Source: Clostridia bacterium
GTDB taxonomy: Bacteria; Bacillota_A; Clostridia; Oscillospirales; CAG-272
DNA length: 64,000 nucleotides
Assembly: GCA_017468115.1 (NCBI GenBank)
Contig: JAFUJS010000015.1
Location: 18,867-82,866, forward strand
Direction: 5' to 3'
Below the pieces are notes generated by a model that did no database searches, was not told the DNA's origin, and saw only the letters and a program-made list of their open reading frames with translations. The translations under genes and the position numbers were made by a program. Of the stretch, positions 34,294 to 42,738 are shown piece by piece; the stretch's first letter is position 1; each line of letters opens with the position of its first letter.

Positions 34294-34324
34294 AAAACAG
34301 CCCATACTTGTGGGCTGTTTTTTG
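34294..34324 (+). terminator. Terminator before the Rhs fragment
   Basis: ACAGCCCA (34297-34304) pairs with TGGGCTGT (34311-34318), followed by T-rich sequence. It would stop transcription entering the Rhs fragment. Confidence 0.7.
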
Positions 34325-35274
34325 TGTTCCTTGAACTACTTGACTTCCAAGGCAATACTGTGGTAAAATATGTATATGATGCATGGGGCAATCATACAGT
34401 AACAGATTATACCGAATTTGGCTTAGGTAATATCAATCCAATAAGATACCGTAGCTATTATTACGACATCGAAACCGGACTTTATTACTTGAAGTCAAGA
34501 TATTACGACCCAAAGACCGGCAGATTCATTAGCATGGATAGCACAGACTATCTTGACCCTAATATCATAGGTGGTGCTAATCTTTACGCATATTGTAATA
34601 ATAACCCTGTAATGTATGCAGACCCTACAGGAAAATCTGCAAGTGTAGTTTTTCTCGTAATAGGAATTATTGCTACTGTTATTATAGCCGCAGGCGGAGT
34701 TGTTGGCGGCGTTGCAGCTTATCAGACTGGTGAAAATGTTGGCGAAGGTGTACTTAAAGGAGCAATAGGTGCCAATTTCATTTCTGCAGGAATTTCTCTT
34801 ATAGCAAGTTCCTTTTATGTTCCTGGAGGCGTTTTTGGTGTCCTTGGTTCATCCCTGTTTGGTTACGGCGCCGGTTTAATTTTAGACACCTTAGAAATAG
34901 CTGTCCTTCAAGGAAGGAAAAGCGCAATGGCAGGAGATGGCTTTTGGCAAGGAACAAATAAGGTTATAAACGCCATTACAAGTAACTGGGCGGCAATTGT
35001 TTTTGGAAAAGACGACTTTTTCGACACCACCGTTTATGGCACTGATGTTTTTTCTGCGATAGATCAATCGGTTGACTTTTTCCGATATGTAGGGAATATA
35101 TCTCAGTATTGGAAATATAGCCGTGCCTTCAAAATAGGTATGAGCGAATATTGGTCTAAAAATATTGGTTGGTTTGAAGTGCTTTTGAATGGAGCTGATA
35201 TATTGGATAATATAGTGGACATTTATTATGCTGTTACGAATGATCCTAATAAATCAAAATATTTTTTATATTGA
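34324..35274 (+). pseudogene. Rhs/YD-repeat tip: core domain plus C-terminal toxin-like part, N-terminus missing
   Basis: Residues about 1-100 are the Rhs-associated core: GNTVVKYVYDAWGN, then YYDIETGLYYLKSRYYDP, GRFISMD and NPVMYADPTG. The several thousand residues of YD repeats that should precede are absent, and the frame simply opens after a terminator with no ribosome site. After the core comes a Gly-rich hydrophobic segment (about 110-175) typical of pretoxin linkers, then about 130 residues of unknown toxin-like sequence. This is the pattern of an orphan Rhs tip that can recombine into a full-length Rhs gene. Confidence 0.75.
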
Positions 35275-35293
35275 TTTTTGGAGATATTAAATA

Positions 35294-35791
35294 ATGAATA
35301 TGAATAGGATTGAAGATTTAATTAAATATATTGCTCTTATATGGGCGGTGTATCCGTTTGCAAGTATTGGCACTTATTTTTCCGGAAATGGTTTCAAAGA
35401 GTTTAGTTGGGGACCGTGTGCGGTGCTTTGTGGTATTTTTACAATTATCCTTATTATTGTTTATATAATTATTAAAGCAAAGCGACGAAACTTTGAAGTA
35501 GAGATTTATTATAGGAACAAGCTTGATTATAATGAATTTTTAAAGGAATTTCAAAATTGTAAAAAAGCATATATTTTTGAACACTGTGGATTTATAGTAA
35601 GGTTTGATTTTAAAGATAAATATTCGTATGCTATTATCAAAGATGAAAAAACAATAAAACAGGAGTCTTTTTCAAATATAAGTGAATTTTCAAACGCAAA
35701 AATAATATCAGGCAAAAACCTTTCAGAGCTTTGGATTGAACTTGATTTTGTTTGCTACGACTCTATAATAAGAGAAAATTTTGAATCCTAA
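35294..35791 (+). CDS. Small membrane protein, candidate cognate immunity protein
   Basis: 165 residues, ATG after GGAG, starting 19 nt past the Rhs tip stop. Two hydrophobic segments (about 10-30 and 40-63) are followed by a soluble alpha/beta domain. The position right after the Rhs tip is that of the immunity gene in characterised Rhs modules. No family is recognised. Confidence 0.6.
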   Translation: MNMNRIEDLIKYIALIWAVYPFASIGTYFSGNGFKEFSWGPCAVLCGIFTIILIIVYIIIKAKRRNFEVEIYYRNKLDYNEFLKEFQNCKKAYIFEHCGFIVRFDFKDKYSYAIIKDEKTIKQESFSNISEFSNAKIISGKNLSELWIELDFVCYDSIIRENFES

Positions 35792-35793
35792 AT

Positions 35794-35828
35794 AAAAAAA
35801 TCTGCTCATTTAATGAGCAGATTTTTTT
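35794..35828 (+). terminator. Terminator after the candidate immunity gene
   Basis: AAAAAATCTGCTCATT pairs with AATGAGCAGATTTTTTT. Confidence 0.8.
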
Positions 35829-35889
35829 AATTTTATGACAATGTGTGTCTTGTTTTACTGATAACATATACGGGAAAGGAGGTGAGCTT

Positions 35890-36195
35890 GTGGAAAATTT
35901 AACCTTAGGATCAGCCTCGGTTATCATGATTATATGTTATCTGATGGCAGAGGGAATAAAAATAGTTTTCAAGGGTAAGGCAATGGAAGAAAAAGTGAAA
36001 AATTTGATCCCCGTTTTTTGTGCATTAATTGGTGGTGCTTTGGGTTTTTTTGTATATTTTATTTGTCCAAACGCAATAGCCACTGAAAATTGTCTTAGCG
36101 CAGTTGGTGTGGGTGTTTTCAGCGGTCTTGGCGCTACCGGTTCTAATCAAATGATAAAGCAAATAGAAGCAATGATAAAAAACAAAAGGGGTTGA
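35890..36195 (+). CDS. Phage-type holin
   Basis: 101 residues from GTG 35890, with an excellent AAAGGAGGT (35875-35883). The protein begins MENLTLGSASV and has about three hydrophobic segments with a charged Lys tail (KNKRG). It resembles the A118-like holin family (GLGATGSNQMIKQIE near the end). Holins make pores for endolysin release. No endolysin or other phage gene is nearby. It stands between two terminators. It may be a phage remnant or help release of proteins; Rhs-like toxins occur next door. Confidence 0.7.
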   Translation: MENLTLGSASVIMIICYLMAEGIKIVFKGKAMEEKVKNLIPVFCALIGGALGFFVYFICPNAIATENCLSAVGVGVFSGLGATGSNQMIKQIEAMIKNKRG

Positions 36196-36227
36196 AAAAA
36201 AGGATATGCCATAGGCATATCCTTTTT
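36196..36227 (+). terminator. Terminator after the holin gene
   Basis: AAAAGGATATGCC pairs with GGCATATCCTTTT around ATA. Confidence 0.8.
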
Positions 36228-36285
36228 GTACCGTTTGATACCGGTTTTTCTGTGCTTTAATAGTGTTAGAAAGGATGGGTAAAAA

Positions 36286-36642
36286 ATGTCATCATTTGAA
36301 AGAAAAAACAAACTATTGGAAATATTAAGTATCAGAAGAACTGAAACAATATCTAAATTAGCTAAAGAGCTTGGAGTATCAGAAAGGACGATTATAAGGG
36401 ACATAAACACGCTTAGTATTGATTACCCTATTTACACAAAATGTGGAAAGCATGGGGGCGTTTATGTAATGGACGGGTATAGGTACAGAAGCTATGGCTA
36501 TTATCTATCCGACGAACAGAAAAACACTTTAATAATGTTAGTAAAAAACGGTAAAAACGGTCACTATAAGCTTGGAGACTATGAGATTAGAGTGCTAAAT
36601 TCAATATTAAACAAATACGAAAAAAAGAAAAGTGCTATTTAG
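36286..36642 (+). CDS. DeoR/HTH_11-type transcriptional regulator
   Basis: 118 residues. A winged HTH at residues 5-58 (KNKLLEILSIRRTETISKLA, then GVSERTIIRDINTL) and a short tail. It resembles the N-terminal part of WYL-type and DeoR-type regulators, without the ligand domain. ATG after GGATGGG. It ends inside the shared hairpin with the convergent minus-strand gene and overlaps that gene by 8 bp. Confidence 0.75.
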   Translation: MSSFERKNKLLEILSIRRTETISKLAKELGVSERTIIRDINTLSIDYPIYTKCGKHGGVYVMDGYRYRSYGYYLSDEQKNTLIMLVKNGKNGHYKLGDYEIRVLNSILNKYEKKKSAI

Positions 36643-36655
36643 CACTTTTCTTTTC
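36624..36655. terminator. Shared bidirectional terminator inside both convergent genes
   Basis: AAAAGTGCTA pairs with TAGCACTTTT, with A-tract on the left and T-tract on the right. Both stop codons (plus 36640-36642, minus 36635-36637) fall inside the stem. Confidence 0.7.
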
Positions 36656-37432
36656 GTTTATTTGATTAATTTCGTTTTCGGACAATGTATAGGGGGCATA
36701 CTGCTTTACAACCTCTACGTCCTCTTTTTTCTCCTCGTCGTAAACAAGCTCAAAGTGGTCGTGTATCAAAACCTCACCCGACTTATAGGATGCGTCCTTG
36801 TTTTCTCTCAGAATAGCAGCAGTAGTGTCGTCAGCCTTGTACCACTCAATGCCGTCAAGATACATATTTATGGAAAGCTCATCGGCATCAAAGTTAACGC
36901 CTGTAAATTCAATCTTGTAGTAGCCGTAGCTGGCATTTTCCTCAAATTCAATAATGCTTGGGGTGTATGTAGCCCCATTTTTATCAGTAAGAGTATAGAA
37001 AACGCTATCGTTCTTGAAATTAGGGCACTGCACCCTTACCTTATCAAGCTGATGCTTGTTATAGCGCACGGTCAATTGAACATATCCCTGGGAGGGAATA
37101 TAAATAAGAGAGTAGGGGAAAACAGAGCCCTCATCACTATCCATAAAAGCACTTTCTGTATCGTGTGTAAATATTTCATTATATCCGCCATCGTCCTTAA
37201 CGACTGCATCTACAAAGCTGTCAGTAACCCAAAGACCGTTAAGAGCCTTATGGTCGGACCAGGATATTCTCACAATAAGAAAGATAACAAAAGCCAAAAG
37301 AGCAACACCGAAAATAGCAGTAAAGGTGTTGGAAATAATCTTGCGTGCCTTAGCCTGCTTTTGCTCCTTTTCGTCAAAGTCGTCAATTTCCCGGCTTATT
37401 TTTTCGCTATCGAAATCCTTAATCTCTTCCAA
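36635..37432 (-). CDS. Single-pass membrane protein, unknown
   Basis: 265 residues. Charged N-terminal 32 residues, one helix at about 35-56 (ISNTFTAIFGVALLAFVIFL), then about 200 residues outside with beta-like sequence. No family recognised. ATG follows GGGAG. It is separate from the divergent YceD gene. Confidence 0.65.
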   Translation of the reverse strand: MEEIKDFDSEKISREIDDFDEKEQKQAKARKIISNTFTAIFGVALLAFVIFLIVRISWSDHKALNGLWVTDSFVDAVVKDDGGYNEIFTHDTESAFMDSDEGSVFPYSLIYIPSQGYVQLTVRYNKHQLDKVRVQCPNFKNDSVFYTLTDKNGATYTPSIIEFEENASYGYYKIEFTGVNFDADELSINMYLDGIEWYKADDTTAAILRENKDASYKSGEVLIHDHFELVYDEEKKEDVEVVKQYAPYTLSENEINQINEKKSAK

Positions 37433-37520
37433 AATAAAAGCTCCCTTCTTTTCGTTTTCACAAATCTAGGATTATTGTATCACATAATTGTAAATACTGC
37501 AAGTTTTTTGGAAAAAATAC

Positions 37521-37548
37521 TTGACAAAACGCTTATTTTATTTATAAT
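37521..37548 (+). promoter_or_regulatory. Promoter of the yceD-rpmF pair
   Basis: TTGACA (37521-37526), 16 nt, TATAAT (37543-37548). Confidence 0.75.
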
Positions 37549-37582
37549 ATAAATTTGTGAAATGCTGGGTGGAGGTAGGAAT

Positions 37583-38101
37583 ATGGTACTTGATATAACC
37601 TCACTTATTAGTGGCAAGGTCAAAAGGATTGACTTTGACTATCAGATAGAGGCAAATGAAGAAAACTGTATTATACCACCGGATGATGTTTCTTTTACAG
37701 CACCTGTAAGGGTAAAGGGTTATGTAACAGATAACGCAGGGTATATGGCACTTTGTGCATCCTGCGAGATTGATTACCGCTCCCGCTGTGCAAGATGTCT
37801 TGAGGATGTTTTTGGCACATTCGTCCTTGAATTCAATCGTACCGTTGCAATTTCAGGCACTCTGCAAAACGACCAAAACGATGAGTATGTGGTTGTAAAA
37901 AATGGACTCTTGGACATCGACCATGAAATGGTAGAGGACTTAATGCTTGAATTTCCATCAAAGCTCCTGTGTAAAGAGGAATGCGCAGGGCTTTGCTCAA
38001 AATGCGGTAAAAACCTTAATTTTGGTCAGTGCGATTGCCCGAAGAAAAAAGAAATCGACCCAAGACTGGCAATTTTACAAAAACTACTTGAAAATGATTA
38101 A
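37583..38101 (+). CDS. YceD (DUF177) family protein
   Basis: 172 residues from ATG 37583, with GGAGG upstream at 37571-37575. The family is regularly found before rpmF and is linked to 23S rRNA accumulation. Cys-rich motifs CASCEIDYRSRCARC near 60-75 and CKEECAGLCSKCG near 135-150 are typical. rpmF follows 60 nt later on the same transcript. Confidence 0.88.
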   Translation: MVLDITSLISGKVKRIDFDYQIEANEENCIIPPDDVSFTAPVRVKGYVTDNAGYMALCASCEIDYRSRCARCLEDVFGTFVLEFNRTVAISGTLQNDQNDEYVVVKNGLLDIDHEMVEDLMLEFPSKLLCKEECAGLCSKCGKNLNFGQCDCPKKKEIDPRLAILQKLLEND

Positions 38102-38161
38102 AATATGTAGTATAATATCTTTCGATAATTAAACTAGTATCACTAAAGGAGGTTACTCACA

Positions 38162-38347
38162 ATGGCAGTACCAAAGAGAAAGCAGTCTCATTCTCGTACA
38201 AATTTGAGAAGATCCCAAAACAGCAAATTGACAGCACCATCAACTGTTAAGTGCCCAAAATGTGGTGAATACAATCTCACACACCGTGTTTGCTCCGCTT
38301 GCGGATATTACGGCGACAAAGAGATCGTAAAGAAAGAAAACGCATAA
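38162..38347 (+). CDS. rpmF: 50S ribosomal protein L32
   Basis: 61 residues, MAVPKRKQSHSRTN at the start, then a zinc-binding set CPKCGE and CSACGY. It sits in the large ribosomal subunit. Strong AAGGAGG. This is the zinc-containing form. Confidence 0.96.
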   Translation: MAVPKRKQSHSRTNLRRSQNSKLTAPSTVKCPKCGEYNLTHRVCSACGYYGDKEIVKKENA

Positions 38348-38354
38348 GTAAAGT

Positions 38355-38383
38355 AGGCTGGTTTCTTTAACCGGCCTTTTTTC
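38355..38383 (+). terminator. rpmF terminator
   Basis: AGGCTGGTT pairs with AACCGGCCT, with a T-run. Confidence 0.8.
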
Positions 38384-38403
38384 GTAGAAACAAAAGGAGA
38401 TAT

Positions 38404-38931
38404 ATGAATTACACGCCTAAGCATAACGATAAGGGTCTTAGAATCCTTTATTTCATACTGTTTTTTCTGACAGTTCTTTTTCTTATGGTAAATAATCCCA
38501 CATACAGGTGGCTTTACCTTTCCCTTGCTATGCTAAGCCTTGTGGGTGCGGTTTATCTTTTACTCAGCTTTGAGCTTACGACCTACACCTACGTATTAAA
38601 CGCCAAGGAAAAAAGCTACGACTTTTTCGTAGATAAGGCAACAGGCAAGCGTAATGCCTATGTTTGCTACTACCCAATGGCTGACCTTGTTTATCTTGGA
38701 AAGCAGGAAAAGGACACTAAGGACAAGCTAAACAGTAAATACAAAAAAATCTTCTTTTACAGATACGCCCACAATCTTTTTAATGCCAACTCTTACATTA
38801 TGGTTTTCAAAAACAAGGATTACTATGATGCAATAACCCTTGACCTAAACGACGAATACCTTTCATTTATAAATAAGGTAATAAGACTCCAGAGCATAGA
38901 GCTTGAGGAAACAGAGAATAAAGAAAGCTGA
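38404..38931 (+). CDS. Two-helix membrane protein, unknown
   Basis: 175 residues. Two adjacent hydrophobic helices (about 12-30 and 35-57), then a 115-residue cytoplasmic domain rich in Lys and Tyr. It resembles small uncharacterised Clostridial membrane proteins, with no known role. ATG after AAGGAG. Confidence 0.65.
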   Translation: MNYTPKHNDKGLRILYFILFFLTVLFLMVNNPTYRWLYLSLAMLSLVGAVYLLLSFELTTYTYVLNAKEKSYDFFVDKATGKRNAYVCYYPMADLVYLGKQEKDTKDKLNSKYKKIFFYRYAHNLFNANSYIMVFKNKDYYDAITLDLNDEYLSFINKVIRLQSIELEETENKES

Positions 38932-38957
38932 GAAGCAAGCGCTTCTCAGCTTTTATT
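38926..38957. terminator. Bidirectional terminator between convergent genes
   Basis: GCTGAGAAG pairs with CTTCTCAGC (loop CAAGCG), with A-tract left and T-tract right. It overlaps the end of the gene at 38404. Confidence 0.75.
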
Positions 38958-40397
38958 TTATTGAGCATCGTTTAATTTTGCCTTTTCCAATTCTGCGGCA
39001 AAGGTTGTGCACATGCCGGACGCATCCTGACCTGCTACATCATTGCTCATATAATAAACATTATTGTTTACTACATAGTAGCCACAGCAGTAAATGTTGA
39101 GAGAGGAATATTCTTCCTTTTCCGCAAGGCCTGTAACCTTCATTTCAAAAATCTGATAGCCCTTGCTAGTAAAGTCGATAGAATAAACCTTGCCAATATC
39201 GGTATTAGCTGTACCATCTGTATTTATAAGCTGGGAGCCGGTTAAATACTCCTTAATACCTACAACCAAGCCAAAGACAACGGAATTATTTACATTCTTG
39301 TATTCCTTAAGCGAAGCCTCGTTTACAGCAAAGCCCTGCATCAAATCGCCTGTTTCGCTAACAGAGTAGCCAAGAGAGGTAAACACAGGGTCAAGTGTAG
39401 TGCTTTCGCCACTTAGACACTTATCACAGCCAACGTTCTTGGTCATCTCGCCAAGCAAGCCATTTGCGCCGAGTGTAATTGATGTGCCGTTGCTGTGCGC
39501 CTCAAAGCCTGCCTGACAGTATGTCATAACAGACGCCTCCTTAACAACTGCGCTTTCAAGGGCTTCGTATCTTGACTTATAGCCATGGCTGGTTTTTAAC
39601 GCTTCAAGCTCATCCGAGGAATAAGCAGTAAGGTCGTCAACCATAACAATGAGGCTCCAGTTGTTTGCAACAGTTGCTGAGCCCCATTTTGTGCCAAGAC
39701 GGGTATCGTCGGCATTTGATGGTGAAATATTTTCGTGAATGTAGAGATAAAAATTGTTTTTAAGGTCTGATGCGGTTGGCAAGGTGTTGGTGCTTGGACC
39801 GGTTTCAATAGTACCGCTTGAGCCCTTGTGGAAAACTGCCATAGCAGGACCCTCGGTTGAATATTTTAGGCAGTTTATGTAATAGGATGGAACAGAGATA
39901 TTTTGTCCGTAGAAGTGTATTTCCTTTAGACTTGAGCAGCTATAAAAGGATCCGGATTTAACATGAGCCTTGAAATTGTTGCGGAAGGAAATCTTCTTAA
40001 GACCGGACCAGCCACAAAGGCTACCGTTGTTCTGTTGAGAGCTTGATTCAAGCTTAACGTATTCGTAAATGTCAAGCTCCTCAATTTGTGTGTAAATAAC
40101 ATTTTCGGTAATGTTACCCTCGCCATCGTCCTCGTTATAAATAATTTTAAGACAATAATCCCAGTCGCCGATTTGCATAGAAGTAATATCTGCAAAATCA
40201 GGAATTATAATCTTAGTGATGCTTGCGTCGTAAACATAAATATCCTTTACTGTACAGCTACCACTACTCGAAACGGTTGTGGTAAACTCATAAGCAAGAT
40301 TATCGCTGTCAGCGCCTGCCACGTTGCCGTCCTTGTCTACATAGTATGTAGCAGCAGAGGCACAAACTGCCAAGGTAAGGCAGAGAATAAGCGCCAT
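38958..40397 (-). CDS. BspA-like surface protein with an apparent frameshift at its start
   Basis: About 480 residues from the in-frame ATG at 40397. It starts MALILCLTLAVCASA, the hydrophobic core of a signal peptide without the usual positive N-terminus. Residues about 80-200 carry leucine-rich repeats of the BspA type. The rest includes EYLTGSQLI and YYVVNNNVYY and is close in style to the secreted protein at 15639 (both end in a similar beta-domain). The proper GGAG and ATG at 40426 lie in a different frame (29 bp apart), so a one-base frame slip separates signal start from the body. Confidence 0.6.
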   Translation of the reverse strand: MALILCLTLAVCASAATYYVDKDGNVAGADSDNLAYEFTTTVSSSGSCTVKDIYVYDASITKIIIPDFADITSMQIGDWDYCLKIIYNEDDGEGNITENVIYTQIEELDIYEYVKLESSSQQNNGSLCGWSGLKKISFRNNFKAHVKSGSFYSCSSLKEIHFYGQNISVPSYYINCLKYSTEGPAMAVFHKGSSGTIETGPSTNTLPTASDLKNNFYLYIHENISPSNADDTRLGTKWGSATVANNWSLIVMVDDLTAYSSDELEALKTSHGYKSRYEALESAVVKEASVMTYCQAGFEAHSNGTSITLGANGLLGEMTKNVGCDKCLSGESTTLDPVFTSLGYSVSETGDLMQGFAVNEASLKEYKNVNNSVVFGLVVGIKEYLTGSQLINTDGTANTDIGKVYSIDFTSKGYQIFEMKVTGLAEKEEYSSLNIYCCGYYVVNNNVYYMSNDVAGQDASGMCTTFAAELEKAKLNDAQ

Positions 40398-40435
40398 AAA
40401 AATTGTGAAAATATCTTTCTTTTCATATTGTTCTC
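40398..40435 (-). other. Out-of-frame ribosome site and start codon of the 38958 gene
   Basis: GGAG (40432-40435) and ATG (40426-40424) read MKRKIFSQFLW and cannot continue into the long frame, which begins at 40397 in another phase. The DNA between holds A4, A3, T4 and T5 tracts where slippage could restore the frame. Confidence 0.5.
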
Positions 40436-40461
40436 CTTGTTTGAACACTATCTCAATATAA

Positions 40462-40490
40462 ATTTTACCACATATTATATAAATTGTCAA
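40462..40490 (-). promoter_or_regulatory. Promoter of the 38958 gene
   Basis: Minus strand TTGACA (40485-40490), 17 nt, TAAAAT (40462-40467). This places transcription start near 40455, so translation cannot begin at any in-frame codon further upstream. Confidence 0.7.
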
Positions 40491-40491
40491 T

Positions 40492-40521
40492 AAAAAAGAC
40501 CTACATTTAAGTAGGTCCTTT
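40492..40521 (-). terminator. Terminator of the Nudix gene at 40527
   Basis: AAAGGACCTAC pairs with GTAGGTCTTT, followed by T-rich sequence on the minus strand. Confidence 0.7.
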
Positions 40522-40526
40522 AATTC

Positions 40527-40988
40527 TTAGTGCGGCTTTTTGAAAAATGTAGTGTTTTCAGAAGCCTCTCCAAAGCGACCCTTAATGAACTTAAGCGCCT
40601 CCTCGAAAATCAGCTTGTCATTATCAAAGGTGTGGTCATAGGGAAACTCGTCCTCGAAGAACCAATGAAAGGCGGAAATTTCCTCAGCCTGAGGAACAAC
40701 ATAAGCCCTTGTGGTAAGAGCAGTGAAGTACACAACCTTCTTTTCTGTGTTCTTGCGCTTGCCGATTAAGTAAACCGACTCCATTCGAAAGCCGTTTTCA
40801 ATCCTGACATCAATGCCGGTTTCCTCTTTTGTTTCACGAATGGCAGTCTGGTATTCGTTTTCCCCTGCCTCAACGTGTCCCTTGGGGAAGGACCAAAAAT
40901 CAGTATAACGATTTTTTATAAGAAGCACAGCATATTTTCCCCTTGTCTTACGAAAGACAACGGTGCCACAAGACTTTTCGTACTTCAT
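40527..40988 (-). CDS. Nudix hydrolase, bis(5'-nucleosyl)tetraphosphatase-like
   Basis: 153 residues. Full Nudix box: GHVEAGENEYQTAIRETKEE followed by TGI (about residues 38-60), which binds the catalytic Mg2+. The start MKYEKSCGTVVFRK and the overall order fit the Ap4A hydrolase type. ATG after GAAGGGGG. A transcript of its own. Substrate is inferred. Confidence 0.82.
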   Translation of the reverse strand: MKYEKSCGTVVFRKTRGKYAVLLIKNRYTDFWSFPKGHVEAGENEYQTAIRETKEETGIDVRIENGFRMESVYLIGKRKNTEKKVVYFTALTTRAYVVPQAEEISAFHWFFEDEFPYDHTFDNDKLIFEEALKFIKGRFGEASENTTFFKKPH

Positions 40989-41077
40989 ACATATCCCCCC
41001 TTCAAGTAATTTTACCTTAGTATTTTACCACATATTGTATTAAATGTCATTATATTTAGACAAAAAAACTAAAAAAA

Positions 41078-41995
41078 TTATAGAACAGCCTTCAAAAATC
41101 TTTGTGTGCGCTCATTTTGAGGGTTGTCAAACAAATCGCTTGGCTTTCCTTCCTCTGCGATAATGCCCTCGTCCATAAAGAGAACACGGGTGCCAACCTC
41201 ACGGGCAAAGCCCATTTCGTGGGTAACAATAACCATTGTCATTCCCTCGTTGGCAAGCTCCTTAATAAGGTCCAAAACCTCGCCAACCATTTCAGGGTCT
41301 AGGGCAGAGGTAGGCTCGTCAAAAAGCATAACCCTTGGGTTCATAGCAAGGGCACGTACAATAGCAATTCTTTGCTTTTGTCCGCCCGATAGCTTAGATG
41401 GGTATTCATCTCTTTTGTCCTCAAGTCCGATTCTCTTAAGAAGCCTCATAGCCTCAGCCTCAGCCTCCTCCTTGGATTTCAGCTTCAGCTCCACGGGAGC
41501 AAGGGTCAGATTTTGAATAACCGTCAAATTGTTAAATAGATTAAAGTGCTGGAAAACCATACCCATATTCTGGCGGGCAAGGTTAATATCAATTCTGTGC
41601 TTTTTCTCAAGCGCCTTGATGGCTTCCTTGTATTCCTTACCCTCACGCTTTTTAAGAAGGTCCTCAGCCTTTATTTTTGCAATGGCTTCCTTGTCAGCCT
41701 CGTCCTCGCTCTTGCCACCTGCAATAAGCTCCGCAAAAAGAGTCTTGTAGGTTTGTGAAAGCCTGATAACATCAAAATGCAAATATGGGTCAATAGGGGT
41801 AAGAAGACTGTCCTCCAGCCAAACCTCACCATAGGTTGGCTCCTCTAAAAGGTTCATGCAACGAAGAAGAGTAGACTTGCCACTACCGGATGGACCGATA
41901 ATAACAACCCTCTCCCCTTGGGTAATCTCTGTGGAAACACCCTTAAGCACCTTAAGGTCGCCAAAGCTTTTATAAATATTTCTAACGCTTATCAC
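41078..41995 (-). CDS. Polar amino acid ABC transporter ATPase, GlnQ type
   Basis: 305 residues versus about 240 for typical GlnQ. Walker [11 protein letters not shown]-loop MVFQHFNLF, signature [11 protein letters not shown], Walker [12 protein letters not shown] and the His-loop VTHEMGF are all standard. The extra 60 or so residues (about 65-130) lie between the Walker A region and the Q-loop and are helical and charged. It overlaps the permease by 14 bp and ends the three-gene unit. Confidence 0.9.
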   Translation of the reverse strand: MISVRNIYKSFGDLKVLKGVSTEITQGERVVIIGPSGSGKSTLLRCMNLLEEPTYGEVWLEDSLLTPIDPYLHFDVIRLSQTYKTLFAELIAGGKSEDEADKEAIAKIKAEDLLKKREGKEYKEAIKALEKKHRIDINLARQNMGMVFQHFNLFNNLTVIQNLTLAPVELKLKSKEEAEAEAMRLLKRIGLEDKRDEYPSKLSGGQKQRIAIVRALAMNPRVMLFDEPTSALDPEMVGEVLDLIKELANEGMTMVIVTHEMGFAREVGTRVLFMDEGIIAEEGKPSDLFDNPQNERTQRFLKAVL

Positions 41996-42674
41996 TTGCT
42001 CTCAACCTCTTTTCTATAAGACTGATGAAGAATGTCAACAGATAAACAATGCCAAGGTAGAATAAAGCCGCCACGCACATCGGCACAAGATAGCTTGACA
42101 TCTCGTTACCGCCACCGATAATGGTTGCCACCATTGTAAGGTCGTAAATACCGAACATATAAACGATAGATGTCTCCTTGATAAGTGCAATAAGCTCATT
42201 ACCAATAGCAGGAATAACATTTTTAATAGCCTGAGGAATAACAACCTTAGTCATTGTCTTTGTGGAGGAAAGACCAAGGGCACGGCAAGCCTCTGTTTGA
42301 CCAATATCAACAGACAAAATGCCGGCACGGATATTTTCAGCCACATAAGCGCCGGAGTTAATACCAAAGGCAATAATCGCAGTAAGCTCACGTGGGAAGC
42401 CTCTGATGGCGAAAATTACAAACACCATAATAAATAGCTGCAGAGCCATAGGTGTGCCACGGATAATTGTTACGTAGAAATTACAAATGAACTTTGGCAC
42501 AGCCATAGCCCTAGACTTTTTCGCAATGGAAACCATAGCAACAAGCGTACCAAGCACAAGTCCAATAATTGCGGCAAAGACAGAAATCATAAGAGTAGTG
42601 CCTAAGCCCTTCATAAGCATTTCCCAATACCTGGGTGTTGAGAAAAGCGTACCTAATTGCTCAAAAAAATTCAT
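41982..42674 (-). CDS. Amino acid ABC transporter permease, GlnP/HisM type
   Basis: 230 residues with about five membrane helices. The EAA loop reads [14 protein letters not shown] and is followed by VVIPQAIKN (about residues 148-170), the contact with the ATPase. Overlaps the ATPase gene; sits 64 nt after the binding protein. Confidence 0.92.
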   Translation of the reverse strand: MNFFEQLGTLFSTPRYWEMLMKGLGTTLMISVFAAIIGLVLGTLVAMVSIAKKSRAMAVPKFICNFYVTIIRGTPMALQLFIMVFVIFAIRGFPRELTAIIAFGINSGAYVAENIRAGILSVDIGQTEACRALGLSSTKTMTKVVIPQAIKNVIPAIGNELIALIKETSIVYMFGIYDLTMVATIIGGGNEMSSYLVPMCVAALFYLGIVYLLTFFISLIEKRLRASDKR

Positions 42675-42691
42675 TATTTTATCCTTTACAA

Positions 42692-42728
42692 TGAAAAAGA
42701 ACTATGCAAAGTGGCACAGCTCTTTTTC
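42692..42728 (-). terminator. Hairpin between binding protein and permease genes
   Basis: On the minus strand GAAAAAGAGCT pairs with AGTTCTTTTTC and lacks a following T-run of good quality, so it probably attenuates rather than ends transcription. That would give more binding protein than membrane parts, as is usual for these transporters. Confidence 0.45.
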
Positions 42729-42738
42729 GGTTAAATTA

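Noticed and set aside
36632..37552. Long 306-codon plus-strand frame
   Set aside because: It lies entirely opposite the 265-residue membrane protein gene, has no ribosome site and no domain. It is a shadow of that gene's codon pattern.
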